A model generated the notes under the pieces. That model worked only from the letters and a program-made list of their open reading frames with translations. It made no database searches and was not told the origin of the DNA. Below are positions 1 to 5,827 of a DNA stretch of 6,509 bases, one piece after another. Numbering within the stretch: position 1 is the stretch's first letter; every line of letters begins with the position of its first letter. The stretch lies in NCBI GenBank assembly GCA_025929455.1, contig JAICMB010000193.1, forward strand, positions 1-6,509, read 5' to 3'. The position numbers and the translations under genes were made by a program. This DNA is from Bryobacteraceae bacterium (GTDB lineage: Bacteria; Acidobacteriota; Terriglobia; Bryobacterales; Bryobacteraceae).

Positions 1-1
1 C

Positions 2-880
2 GACTATCCCGTGGACATCCCGCCGTTCAGCACGGACGCGATACTAGCCCGCGCGCGGACCTCGCACGTCGTGCCCAAGCTGTTTCTAACGAATGGCTCC
101 TATGAATACTGGGGCCGCTGTGCGTCGCTGATTCACACCACCGAGGACGGCCGCGCGGATCAGGCGCAGCCGCCCGAAGCGCGCGTCTATTTCATCGCGG
201 GCGCGCAGCACGGTGCAGGTTCGCTGCCGCCCGCCAAGACGCCTACGGAGAATCCTGCCGATACGCTGGATCAGCGGCCGGTACTACGCGCGCTGCTGCT
301 GGATTTCAACGCCTGGGTGGCGAACGGCGCAGAGCCGCCCGCGAGCGTTTATCCGCATATCGCCAAAGGGCAACTCGTGCTTCTGCACTCGTACGCTTTC
401 CCACACATTGCGAATGTAACGGTGCCACAGCGAAAACGTGAGGCGTTTCGGTTCGATTTTTCGAAAGAGCCCCCAACCGCGGGCGAGCCGTATCCTACGC
501 TCGTGCCGCAAGTGGATGAAGATGGCAACGAAGTCGGGGGAATTCGCATGCCGGCCGTTGCCGTGCCGATCGCCACGTATACCGGATGGAATTTGCGCGC
601 GCCCTCGATCGGCGCGCCAGAGGAACTGCTGAGCTTCATCGGATCGTGGCTGCCGTTTCCGCGCAATGCGGCGGAGCGCGACAACTTGCGCGACCCGCGC
701 GTGCCAATTGCTGCGCGGTATCCGCATAAGCGCGATTATCTGGAGCGCATCACGGCCGCCGCCCAGGAACTCGTGAAGGAGCGCTTTCTCATCGAGGGCG
801 ATGTGCCCGCATTGCGCGAGCGTTCCGCGCGTGAGTGGGACTACGTACAGAGCCTCTCCGCGCTTCCGAATGCGCGGTGA
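2..880 (+). CDS. Alpha/beta hydrolase domain-containing protein (Abhydrolase_10-like), 3' part
   Basis: This is the C-terminal 292 residues of a hydrolase-like protein; the frame is open to the left edge, so the true start lies outside the window. A GTG at 11 could start translation, but the residues before it (DYP) read straight into the domain, and family members are, as I recall, usually well over 400 residues. Landmarks numbered from base 2 are NGSYEYWGR at 31-39, the AGAQHG box at 66-71, and RMPAVAVPIATYTGWNLR at 182-199, all typical of the Abhydrolase_10 (alpha/beta hydrolase domain) family. His70 of the AGAQHG box is a candidate catalytic histidine; the nucleophile serine would be upstream and is not visible. 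Substrate is unknown, and members are often secreted, but the N-terminus that would show a signal peptide is missing. The gene ends with TGA 18 bases before mrp, on the same strand and in the same frame. The family call is from recall of these motifs and is fairly firm; the function is not. Confidence 0.82.
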   Translation, partial: DYPVDIPPFSTDAILARARTSHVVPKLFLTNGSYEYWGRCASLIHTTEDGRADQAQPPEARVYFIAGAQHGAGSLPPAKTPTENPADTLDQRPVLRALLLDFNAWVANGAEPPASVYPHIAKGQLVLLHSYAFPHIANVTVPQRKREAFRFDFSKEPPTAGEPYPTLVPQVDEDGNEVGGIRMPAVAVPIATYTGWNLRAPSIGAPEELLSFIGSWLPFPRNAAERDNLRDPRVPIAARYPHKRDYLERITAAAQELVKERFLIEGDVPALRERSAREWDYVQSLSALPNAR

Positions 881-898
881 ACGCTACACTGGCAGCTT

Positions 899-1723
899 AT
901 GGGTCCCCGCGCGCCGCAACAAACCGCTATTCCGAGTGCGCCCATTCCGGGCGTGCAGAATCTGATCGCAGTCGGCTCGGGTAAAGGCGGCGTGGGTAAA
1001 ACCACGGTCTCGGTGAATGTCGCGATTGCGCTCGCGAAGCTGGGCCGCCGCGTGGGATTGCTCGATGCCGATGTGTACGGGCCCAACGTGCCGCTGATGA
1101 TGGGCGTGCAGGCGCAACCGACCGCTATTGGACAGCGTATTCAGCCGATCGAGAAGAACGGGATGCGCATCATGTCGATGGGTTTCCTGAACCCTGGCGA
1201 CAAACCGGTGATCTGGCGAGGGCCGATGCTGCACAACATCATGCAGCAGTTTCTGCATTCGGTGGATTGGGGCGAGCTCGATTATCTCGTGATCGATTTG
1301 CCGCCGGGCACCGGAGATGTGGCGCTATCGCTGGTGCAGACGGTGCCGTTGACGGGCGCTGTGGTTGTCACGACGCCGTCCGATGTATCGCTGGAAGACG
1401 CGCGAAAGGCGGTGCGCATGTTTCAGCAACTTCATGTCCCGCTGCTCGGGATGATCGAGAACATGAGCTACTTAACGTGCCCGCATTGCAACGAGCGCAT
1501 TGACGTGTTTTCGACCGGAGGCGGGCGGCGCACGGCAGAGGCGATGCAGGTGCCGTTCCTGGGCGAGCTGCCGCTCGATCCGGCGGTGCGCGCGGGCGGC
1601 GACTCGGGAAAGCCTGTGGCGATGGGCAGCGCTCCCGATTTCGAAGCGATCGCGCACGCAGTCGAAGCGCGGGTCGCCGAAGTGCGCGCCGAGCAACGGC
1701 CGAAGGTTCACATCGAGGACTGA
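899..1723 (+). CDS. mrp: Mrp/NBP35-family iron-sulfur cluster carrier ATPase (ApbC-like), compact form
   Basis: This 274-residue cytosolic P-loop ATPase belongs to the Mrp/ApbC/NBP35 family, whose dimers bind a bridging 4Fe-4S cluster and pass it to apoproteins. The deviant Walker A motif GKGGVGKTT is at 28-36. LLDADVYGPNVP at 54-65 is the switch I region, and DLPPGTGD at 133-140 is the Walker B/switch II region. The cluster-binding CPHC motif is at 194-197, inside the conserved MSYLTCPHCN segment. GGGRRTAEAMQVPFLGELPLDP near the C-terminus is also typical. The protein starts about 25 residues before the P-loop, so it lacks the N-terminal DUF59/FeS_assembly_P domain that many bacterial Mrp proteins carry. 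ATG 899 is the first start after an in-frame stop at 878-880; GTG 953 (residue 19) is the only nearby alternative, so the domain is not hidden upstream. No clear Shine-Dalgarno sequence is visible. The gene may be co-transcribed with the preceding hydrolase, 18 bases away. Confidence 0.95.
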   Translation: MGPRAPQQTAIPSAPIPGVQNLIAVGSGKGGVGKTTVSVNVAIALAKLGRRVGLLDADVYGPNVPLMMGVQAQPTAIGQRIQPIEKNGMRIMSMGFLNPGDKPVIWRGPMLHNIMQQFLHSVDWGELDYLVIDLPPGTGDVALSLVQTVPLTGAVVVTTPSDVSLEDARKAVRMFQQLHVPLLGMIENMSYLTCPHCNERIDVFSTGGGRRTAEAMQVPFLGELPLDPAVRAGGDSGKPVAMGSAPDFEAIAHAVEARVAEVRAEQRPKVHIED

Positions 1724-1730
1724 TCCGCGT

Positions 1731-2363
1731 TCAGAGGCCGCGCAGAAACGGGTTGTGTTCGCGTTCGCGGCCGATAGTAGTGTTCGGGCCGTGACCGGGC
1801 ATGACGATGGCGTCGTCCGGCAACGCGAGCAGCTTGTTGTGGATGGACGCCAGGATTTGCCGCGAGTCGCCGCCGGGCAAATCGGTGCGTCCGATGCTAT
1901 CGCGGAACAGCGTGTCGCCCGCGATCAGTTTATTTTCCGAAGGAATCCACAGGCTGATGCTGCCCTGCGTGTGGCCGGGCGTCTCTAGGATGTGAAATTC
2001 GGCGGGGCCTAGCGCGAGCTTTGAGCCTTCGCGCGCGTTTTGATCTATCGCGGTTTGCTCCGGAGTTGCCACGCCGAGCCACGCGGCTTGAACATCCATC
2101 ATATTGTTGAGCTCGACGTCGTTCTCGTTCATGTGCACGGGCGCGCCGGTGGCGGCTTTCAGCTTGGCCGCGCCGCCGATGTGGTCGATGTGCGCGTGCG
2201 TGATCACGATGGCTTTGACGTGCAGATTATGGCGCTTCACGATGGCGAGGATGCCGTCGATGTTGTCGCCGGGATCGATAACGATGGCTTCGCCCGTGGT
2301 CTCGTCGCCGAAGACGGAGCAGTTGCATTGGAGCAGGCCAACGGGGAGGATCTCGTGAATCAC
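1731..2363 (-). CDS. MBL-fold metallo-hydrolase, glyoxalase II-like
   Basis: This is a soluble metallo-beta-lactamase-fold hydrolase of the small glyoxalase II-like (YcbL-type) group; such enzymes hydrolyse thioesters such as hydroxyacyl-glutathione or related substrates with a two-metal centre. All metal ligands are present: THAHIDHIGG at 55-64 (His56, His58, Asp60, His61), ETPGHTQGS at 127-135 (His131), GDTLFRDSIGRTDLPGGD at 149-166 (bridging Asp150) and MPGHGP at 188-193 (His191). I place the start at GTG 2363, giving 210 residues beginning MIHEILPVGLLQCNC, which matches the usual N-terminus of the group. The frame stays open upstream to a TTG at 2414, which would add 17 poorly conserved residues. 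No strong ribosome binding site decides between them. The C-terminal helical extension of classical GloB is absent, so the substrate cannot be named. The gene converges on mrp with 7 bases between stop codons, and the gap upstream suggests its own promoter. Confidence 0.93.
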   Translation of the reverse strand: MIHEILPVGLLQCNCSVFGDETTGEAIVIDPGDNIDGILAIVKRHNLHVKAIVITHAHIDHIGGAAKLKAATGAPVHMNENDVELNNMMDVQAAWLGVATPEQTAIDQNAREGSKLALGPAEFHILETPGHTQGSISLWIPSENKLIAGDTLFRDSIGRTDLPGGDSRQILASIHNKLLALPDDAIVMPGHGPNTTIGREREHNPFLRGL

Positions 2364-2659
2364 GTGTTGATGGTCGCATGGGCCTGCGCGGCTGAGCAGC
2401 GAACCCACAACCAAAACCCGCTTACGCGTGCGGTCCTGCCGGCCGTCTCTCAGACCCTACAGCACGCACAAACCCCTGAAAATGATGTGGGGCAGGCTGC
2501 CAGCCTGCGGCGGGTTGCCAACCCGCCTCGTCCGCCGCCGCACGATGCCCCGAGCGACTCGATTCTGCCGCGGCCGGTGGCGAGACCCAGTTCCTTGTAG
2601 CCCATGCGCGGCGCAACGAATCTGGCGAGGTCTAATACATCTGCAACCCGGTAATGCGA
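2364..2659. other. Intergenic region between MBL hydrolase and HupE-like gene
   Basis: This 296-base gap separates two minus-strand genes. Its only clear structure is the twin palindrome at 2492-2527. It should contain the promoter for the MBL hydrolase and the 3' end of the hpnB-permease-HupE-like transcript, but I see no convincing -35/-10 pair and no classical hairpin-plus-T-run terminator. Short open frames cross it on both strands, but they read through the palindromes and give low-complexity translations, so I do not call a gene. Confidence 0.6.
2492..2527. repeat. Two abutting perfect palindromes (twin hairpin intergenic repeat)
   Basis: Two inverted repeats lie end to end. At 2492-2508, GCAGGCT pairs with AGCCTGC around a 3-base centre. 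At 2509-2527, GGCGGGTTG pairs with CAACCCGCC around one central base. There is no spacer between them, and the left flank is TGATGTGGG. I recall very similar GC-rich double hairpins scattered through intergenic regions of Solibacter-like Acidobacteriota genomes, where they yield spurious peptides such as GWQPAAGWQPAPH; that cannot be tested from one copy. Either strand could fold in RNA, and the element may end or stabilise the 3' end of the HupE-like transcript, although no T-run follows on the minus strand. Confidence 0.85.
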
Positions 2660-3574
2660 CTACCGCCAGACGCGGGCGGCGAACCAGGCGAGGCCAACGG
2701 CGCATAGCAGGCCGGCGGGGATGGGGGTAGTACGTAAGCGCCGCAGGAGCACGTACAACATGCCGAGGGCAGCGGCCTGCGTCAAGACCACGCCGGTCAG
2801 AAACGCGGGCGGCGCGTAGCCGGCGTGCCGCAGCAGCGTAGCGAAGTATGCGCCGTGAAAAAGGCCCAGCACGCACACGACGATCTCGCGGCGCGATTGC
2901 GGCAACAGAACGGTTTCAAGCGCCAGATACGCAATGCTGAGTGCTGCCGCGGCTTCGATAAAGCGCGGCGCGAGAATTACCGGGAGCGGGACCACAGCCG
3001 TCACGCATTCACCCGCGAACAGCGCCGCGGCCAGCATGCCCACTTCGCGCCAGGAGCGCGCGGCGAGTCCGACAGCGAGCAGGAATAGCAGCGGCGCTGC
3101 GCCCTCGACAGCGCGCGTGATACCCGCGGCTATGCCACGTCCCGCGATCTCGAACGCGGATGGCGGGCGGAAACGGATTTCCGCGCTGGTGTAGGACAAA
3201 TCGAAGACCGCCTCACCGGATTTGCCCTCGCGAAATGCGCGCAGCATGTGAACATGGTTCGGCACCACTATCGAGGCGAACGTACACTCGACGGAAATCG
3301 TTTCGGGAGGAGCGGGAAACTCGTAATCGGCCGTGCAGGTGTAGGTGCCCTGGCGATCCGCGCAGGCGCCTTTTATAAATCGCGCATCCGCGAAGCGGAT
3401 GTGGTCGAAGAAGGCCTTCTCGGGATGCGTAACGTGCGCGGCTTCGTAAGTGGGCAGGCGCAGTTCATAGCGCGCGTGCGTTCCGGCGATGCGCAGCTCT
3501 CCGGTGCTCAGGCTTATCATGTGCGCGAAGGCGGCGGCGGGAACGAGCGCCGCGATCAGCACAACGCGCATCAC
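2660..3574 (-). CDS. HupE/UreJ-like membrane protein with degenerate signature residues
   Basis: This 304-residue inner-membrane protein has a signal peptide (1-17, ending AFA), a periplasmic beta-rich domain to about 140, and roughly five to six transmembrane segments to the C-terminus, as in HupE_UreJ_2-type proteins. The first domain contains Cys71 and Cys80 (possible disulfide), Cys97, and VVPNHVHMLR at 103-112. Relatives in the HupE/UreJ family are linked to nickel or other metal import, but many have no known role. Here the consensus G-DHLLFLL reads EGAAPLLFLL (157-166), and the usual TAF-HS-TL helix reads FAGECVTAV (186-194). The later LGLFHG histidine (His240) and Glu220 in SIAYLALE remain. 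Metal transport is therefore doubtful. The GTG start at 3574 overlaps the permease stop by 4 bases and has a strong Shine-Dalgarno sequence 8 bases upstream; ATG 3571 is the alternative, 11 bases from it. It is the last gene of the hpnB operon. Confidence 0.82.
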   Translation of the reverse strand: MMRVVLIAALVPAAAFAHMISLSTGELRIAGTHARYELRLPTYEAAHVTHPEKAFFDHIRFADARFIKGACADRQGTYTCTADYEFPAPPETISVECTFASIVVPNHVHMLRAFREGKSGEAVFDLSYTSAEIRFRPPSAFEIAGRGIAAGITRAVEGAAPLLFLLAVGLAARSWREVGMLAAALFAGECVTAVVPLPVILAPRFIEAAAALSIAYLALETVLLPQSRREIVVCVLGLFHGAYFATLLRHAGYAPPAFLTGVVLTQAAALGMLYVLLRRLRTTPIPAGLLCAVGLAWFAARVWR

Positions 3575-4644
3575 GTTTCAATCTCCTCCTCCGCCGGTTC
3601 GAGGCGTTTGCGCTCGGACGCGCGCGTCGCCTGTACCACGATGACGCGCAACACCGCGACAACCGGCACCGCGAAGAACATGCCGGGAACGCCCGCGAGC
3701 TGCTCGCCCGCGAGCACTGCGAACAACACGACCAGCGGATGCACCTCCACGCCTGTTCCCATCAGCCACGGCGAGATCACGTAGTCCTGCAGGCCGCGGT
3801 GAAAGATCCAGAACAAGATTATAAAAATGAGGTGCGGATAACCGGCGAATCCCGCGACCAGGATCATAACGATACCTGCCGTAAGCGGACCGATTACCGG
3901 AATCCACTCCAGGACGGACGCTTGCGCCGCGAGCGGAATGGCATAGGGGACGCCTGCGACGGTGAACACCAGACTGTACAGGCAGATCGTAATGATACTC
4001 AGGATGACCAGCGCGCGGATGTAATGGCCGATTAAGAGGTGTACGTCGTCGAGAATGCTTTCGATAAGGTCGGCCTTGCGGGGAGTGAAGGAGTTCACGA
4101 CGTAGTCTTTGATCTGCTGTCCGTCTTTGATGAAGTAGAATGCAAAGATCGGAATCAAGACGATGTAGAGCACGCTTGTAAGCGTGTTTTTCGCGAAGGA
4201 ACCGAAGCCGTGAAAATATTGCGATATGTTGCCCGCGCCGCTCGACAGCTCGCTGCGGAGCCAGTCGATGAGTTTGTCGCGGAACGGCGCGAGCCAGGTC
4301 GGCACCGGTAAGTTCCGGATCCAAGACTCGTTTTTGAGCAATTGCGGGAGGCGGTCGAGAAACGCAGTGATCTGGTCAAGGATGTTCGTCCCCACGAATA
4401 TAAAGAAGACGAGTACGCCGCCAATGACGACCAGATAGACGATCGAAAGTGCGAGGGTTCGCGACAGCCAGGGCGGCGATTTTCGTTCGAGAAAGTGGAC
4501 TGCGGGCCAGAAAATATAGGCAAAAATTATTGAAGCGAGGAAGACCAGCACGGTTTCGCGCGCGTAGAATATGAACGCGAGCACGGCGAATACGAGGAAG
4601 TAGGACCATGCCGTCCGGAGCGCGCGCTGGCTGATCCCCAACAT
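3571..4644 (-). CDS. AI-2E family (PerM/YdiK/TqsA-type) membrane permease
   Basis: This 357-residue polytopic inner-membrane protein belongs to the AI-2E transporter family (formerly UPF0118). Family members have been linked to autoinducer-2 export and to sodium/proton antiport, so the family name does not fix the substrate. Hydrophobic segments lie at roughly 14-30, 31-50, 63-86, 156-173, 205-229, 250-268, 270-286 and 303-337, with a soluble stretch of about 70 residues (87-155) after the third, as expected. Conserved family marks are EWIPVIGP at 246-253, the C-terminal HPLVVLFAVLAGEQLAG segment from 302, and GMFFAVPVVAVLRV at 321-334. The C-terminus is charged and ends AEEEIET. The length is normal for the family. 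The start is ATG 4644 with only a weak GGAAG-type signal close upstream. It lies 23 bases after hpnB on the same strand and overlaps the next gene, so it sits mid-operon. Confidence 0.92.
   Translation of the reverse strand: MLGISQRALRTAWSYFLVFAVLAFIFYARETVLVFLASIIFAYIFWPAVHFLERKSPPWLSRTLALSIVYLVVIGGVLVFFIFVGTNILDQITAFLDRLPQLLKNESWIRNLPVPTWLAPFRDKLIDWLRSELSSGAGNISQYFHGFGSFAKNTLTSVLYIVLIPIFAFYFIKDGQQIKDYVVNSFTPRKADLIESILDDVHLLIGHYIRALVILSIITICLYSLVFTVAGVPYAIPLAAQASVLEWIPVIGPLTAGIVMILVAGFAGYPHLIFIILFWIFHRGLQDYVISPWLMGTGVEVHPLVVLFAVLAGEQLAGVPGMFFAVPVVAVLRVIVVQATRASERKRLEPAEEEIET
3583..3590 (-). promoter_or_regulatory. Strong Shine-Dalgarno sequence inside the permease 3' end
   Basis: On the minus strand this reads AGGAGGAG, within a longer purine run, and the GTG start of the HupE-like gene lies 8 bases downstream. 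It is made by the consecutive GAG codons for the Glu-Glu-Glu near the permease C-terminus. It is the clearest ribosome binding site in the window and supports a start at GTG 3574, with ATG 3571 as the alternative. The layout predicts translational coupling of the two genes. Confidence 0.75.
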
Positions 4645-4667
4645 TCGCTTCCAAGTCTACCAACGGG

Positions 4668-5774
4668 CTATGTGCGGGCTTGCGCCTGCGCGCGGCCTTT
4701 CCATTGACCGCCCTTGCCGCGCCAGTGGTGCAGCGCGGAGTCGAGTGTCGCGCCGGTGTAGAAGCCTGCGATCAGGGGCAACGCCGGGGCCCACAGGAGC
4801 GAACGCCGGTACAGGCGCAGCGTGGGGCAATAGAGCGCGGCCATCAGCGCCCACGCGGTTGCGCCGAGCACCCGTGCGGTACGGCCACCGGTGCATACCA
4901 GAACCACCGGAGCGATGTAGACGGCGGCCATGCCCAGCAATGTGCCTGTGAGCAGCACCGGCGAGTAGCGCAATTGCGTGTAAGCGGTGCGCGCGATCAT
5001 GCGCCAGATCGCAGGGAATCCCGAGTAGTCACGAACGCTGCAGGTGCCGGCCGCGAGGCCCATCCAGACGCGCCCTCCCGTGCGTTTGATCGCGGCCGCG
5101 AGCGCGCAATCGTCAATCAGTTCGCCGCGAATCGCTGCGATGCCTCCCGCGCGGCGCAACGCTTCGGCACGCACCAGCATGCAGCCGCCCGCCGCACCCG
5201 CGGTTTTGGAGTGCGGATCGGCGGTCCAGCGAGGCGGGTACAGCATGAGGAAGAAGAACACAAACGCCGGCATCATGGCGCGCTCGGCGAAGGTGTCCAT
5301 TTTCAAGCGCACCATGAGCGACGCGAGATCGTAACCGCGTTCGATGTGCGCGACCAGGGCGACAGGAGTGCCGCGCTCGTGCACGATATCGGCGTCCGTG
5401 AGCAGCAGATAATCGGGCGCGAATGATTCCGCCCCGGCGACGCCGTGTGACGCCGCCCAAAGTTTTCCCGTCCATCCTGGCGGGAGCGGCGGCGCTGCGA
5501 TTACGATCGCACCGGCGTCGCGCGCGAGCACCGCCGTTGCATCCGAGGAATGGTCGTCGACTACGATCGTACGAATGCCTTGCGCCGCGAGCGAAAACAC
5601 CGCCGCGCTAATCGTAGCGGCTTCGTCCCGCGCGGGAATTACGGCGCACAGATTAGCGTTTCGAGTTGGCGTGATGTCCGTATCGAACGCTCCAACGCGC
5701 CAGAAGGAGCCGCGTCCGATGGCGAGATAGATCCACGCGGCGAGCGAGAGTGCACCGATGACAACGCCGGTCAA
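4668..5774 (-). CDS. hpnB: Hopene-associated glycosyltransferase HpnB (family GT2)
   Basis: This 368-residue membrane-anchored family 2 glycosyltransferase matches the HpnB type found beside hopanoid biosynthesis genes; its exact sugar and acceptor are not settled. An N-terminal membrane segment covers about 1-20. The cytoplasmic GT-A domain has VIPARDEA at 45-52, VVDDHSSD at 71-78, PPGWTGKLWA at 98-107, the DXD-type LTDADIVH at 125-132, AFVFFFLMLYP at 170-180, AGGCMLVR at 195-202 and LIDDCALAAAIKRTGG at 219-234 with the likely catalytic acidic pair. RTAYTQLRYSP at 262-272 leads into several C-terminal membrane segments. The start must be a TTG at 5774: an in-frame TAG lies 21 bases upstream, and no ATG or GTG occurs in frame before the catalytic domain. 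No other hopanoid gene (squalene-hopene cyclase, hpnC-H) is in the window. It appears to head an operon with the permease and the HupE-like gene. Confidence 0.92.
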   Translation of the reverse strand: MTGVVIGALSLAAWIYLAIGRGSFWRVGAFDTDITPTRNANLCAVIPARDEAATISAAVFSLAAQGIRTIVVDDHSSDATAVLARDAGAIVIAAPPLPPGWTGKLWAASHGVAGAESFAPDYLLLTDADIVHERGTPVALVAHIERGYDLASLMVRLKMDTFAERAMMPAFVFFFLMLYPPRWTADPHSKTAGAAGGCMLVRAEALRRAGGIAAIRGELIDDCALAAAIKRTGGRVWMGLAAGTCSVRDYSGFPAIWRMIARTAYTQLRYSPVLLTGTLLGMAAVYIAPVVLVCTGGRTARVLGATAWALMAALYCPTLRLYRRSLLWAPALPLIAGFYTGATLDSALHHWRGKGGQWKGRAQAQART

Positions 5775-5827
5775 GCAATCAGAATAGCTATCCTAATGTG
5801 GTGCCGACGCCGACACCTGCGAGCCGC
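5775..5827. promoter_or_regulatory. Candidate divergent promoter region between hpnB and acyl-CoA carboxylase
   Basis: hpnB and the carboxylase gene diverge across at most 53 bases, so both promoters must lie here or extend into the coding sequences. The stretch 5771-5803 is clearly richer in A and T than its surroundings. It contains TATCCT on the plus strand (5789-5794) and TAGGAT on the minus strand (5795-5790), each matching four of six positions of a -10 box. No good -35 partner is seen for either. The call rests mainly on gene layout. Confidence 0.3.

Noticed and set aside
881..898. The hydrolase and mrp share a reading frame, separated by one TGA and six codons, suggesting a readthrough fusion.
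   Set aside because: Both proteins end and begin at natural family boundaries and a good ATG follows at 899; same-frame adjacency has a one-in-three chance. A simple tandem arrangement explains it.
1736..1772. A 7-base inverted repeat (GGCCGCG/CGCGGCC) just past the mrp stop as a possible bidirectional terminator.
   Set aside because: It lies inside the MBL hydrolase coding sequence, has a 23-base loop and no T-run, and short GC-only pairs like this are common at this base composition.
2040..2600. Long plus-strand open frame opposite the MBL hydrolase, extending into the intergenic gap.
   Set aside because: It is antisense to a gene with all catalytic motifs intact; its translation shows no family motif and it crosses the palindromes. 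GC-rich codon bias produces such shadow frames.
2457..2659. A minus-strand frame continues after the HupE-like TAG for about 67 codons (including MGYKELGLATGRGR), looking like a lost C-terminal extension or small gene.
   Set aside because: It has no clear ribosome binding site, runs through the twin palindrome, and turns into a low-complexity, Arg/Gly/Cys-rich translation. HupE-like proteins end normally at the TAG. A decayed remnant cannot be excluded.
3571..4644. Reading the AI-2E family permease as evidence of quorum sensing.
   Set aside because: The family is broad and most members have no shown role in autoinducer-2 transport; no luxS, lsr or other signalling gene is in the window.
4680..5426. 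248-codon plus-strand open frame opposite hpnB.
   Set aside because: The translation is Arg/Ala/His-rich with no recognisable domain, as expected antisense to a high-GC gene; hpnB on the other strand is unambiguous.
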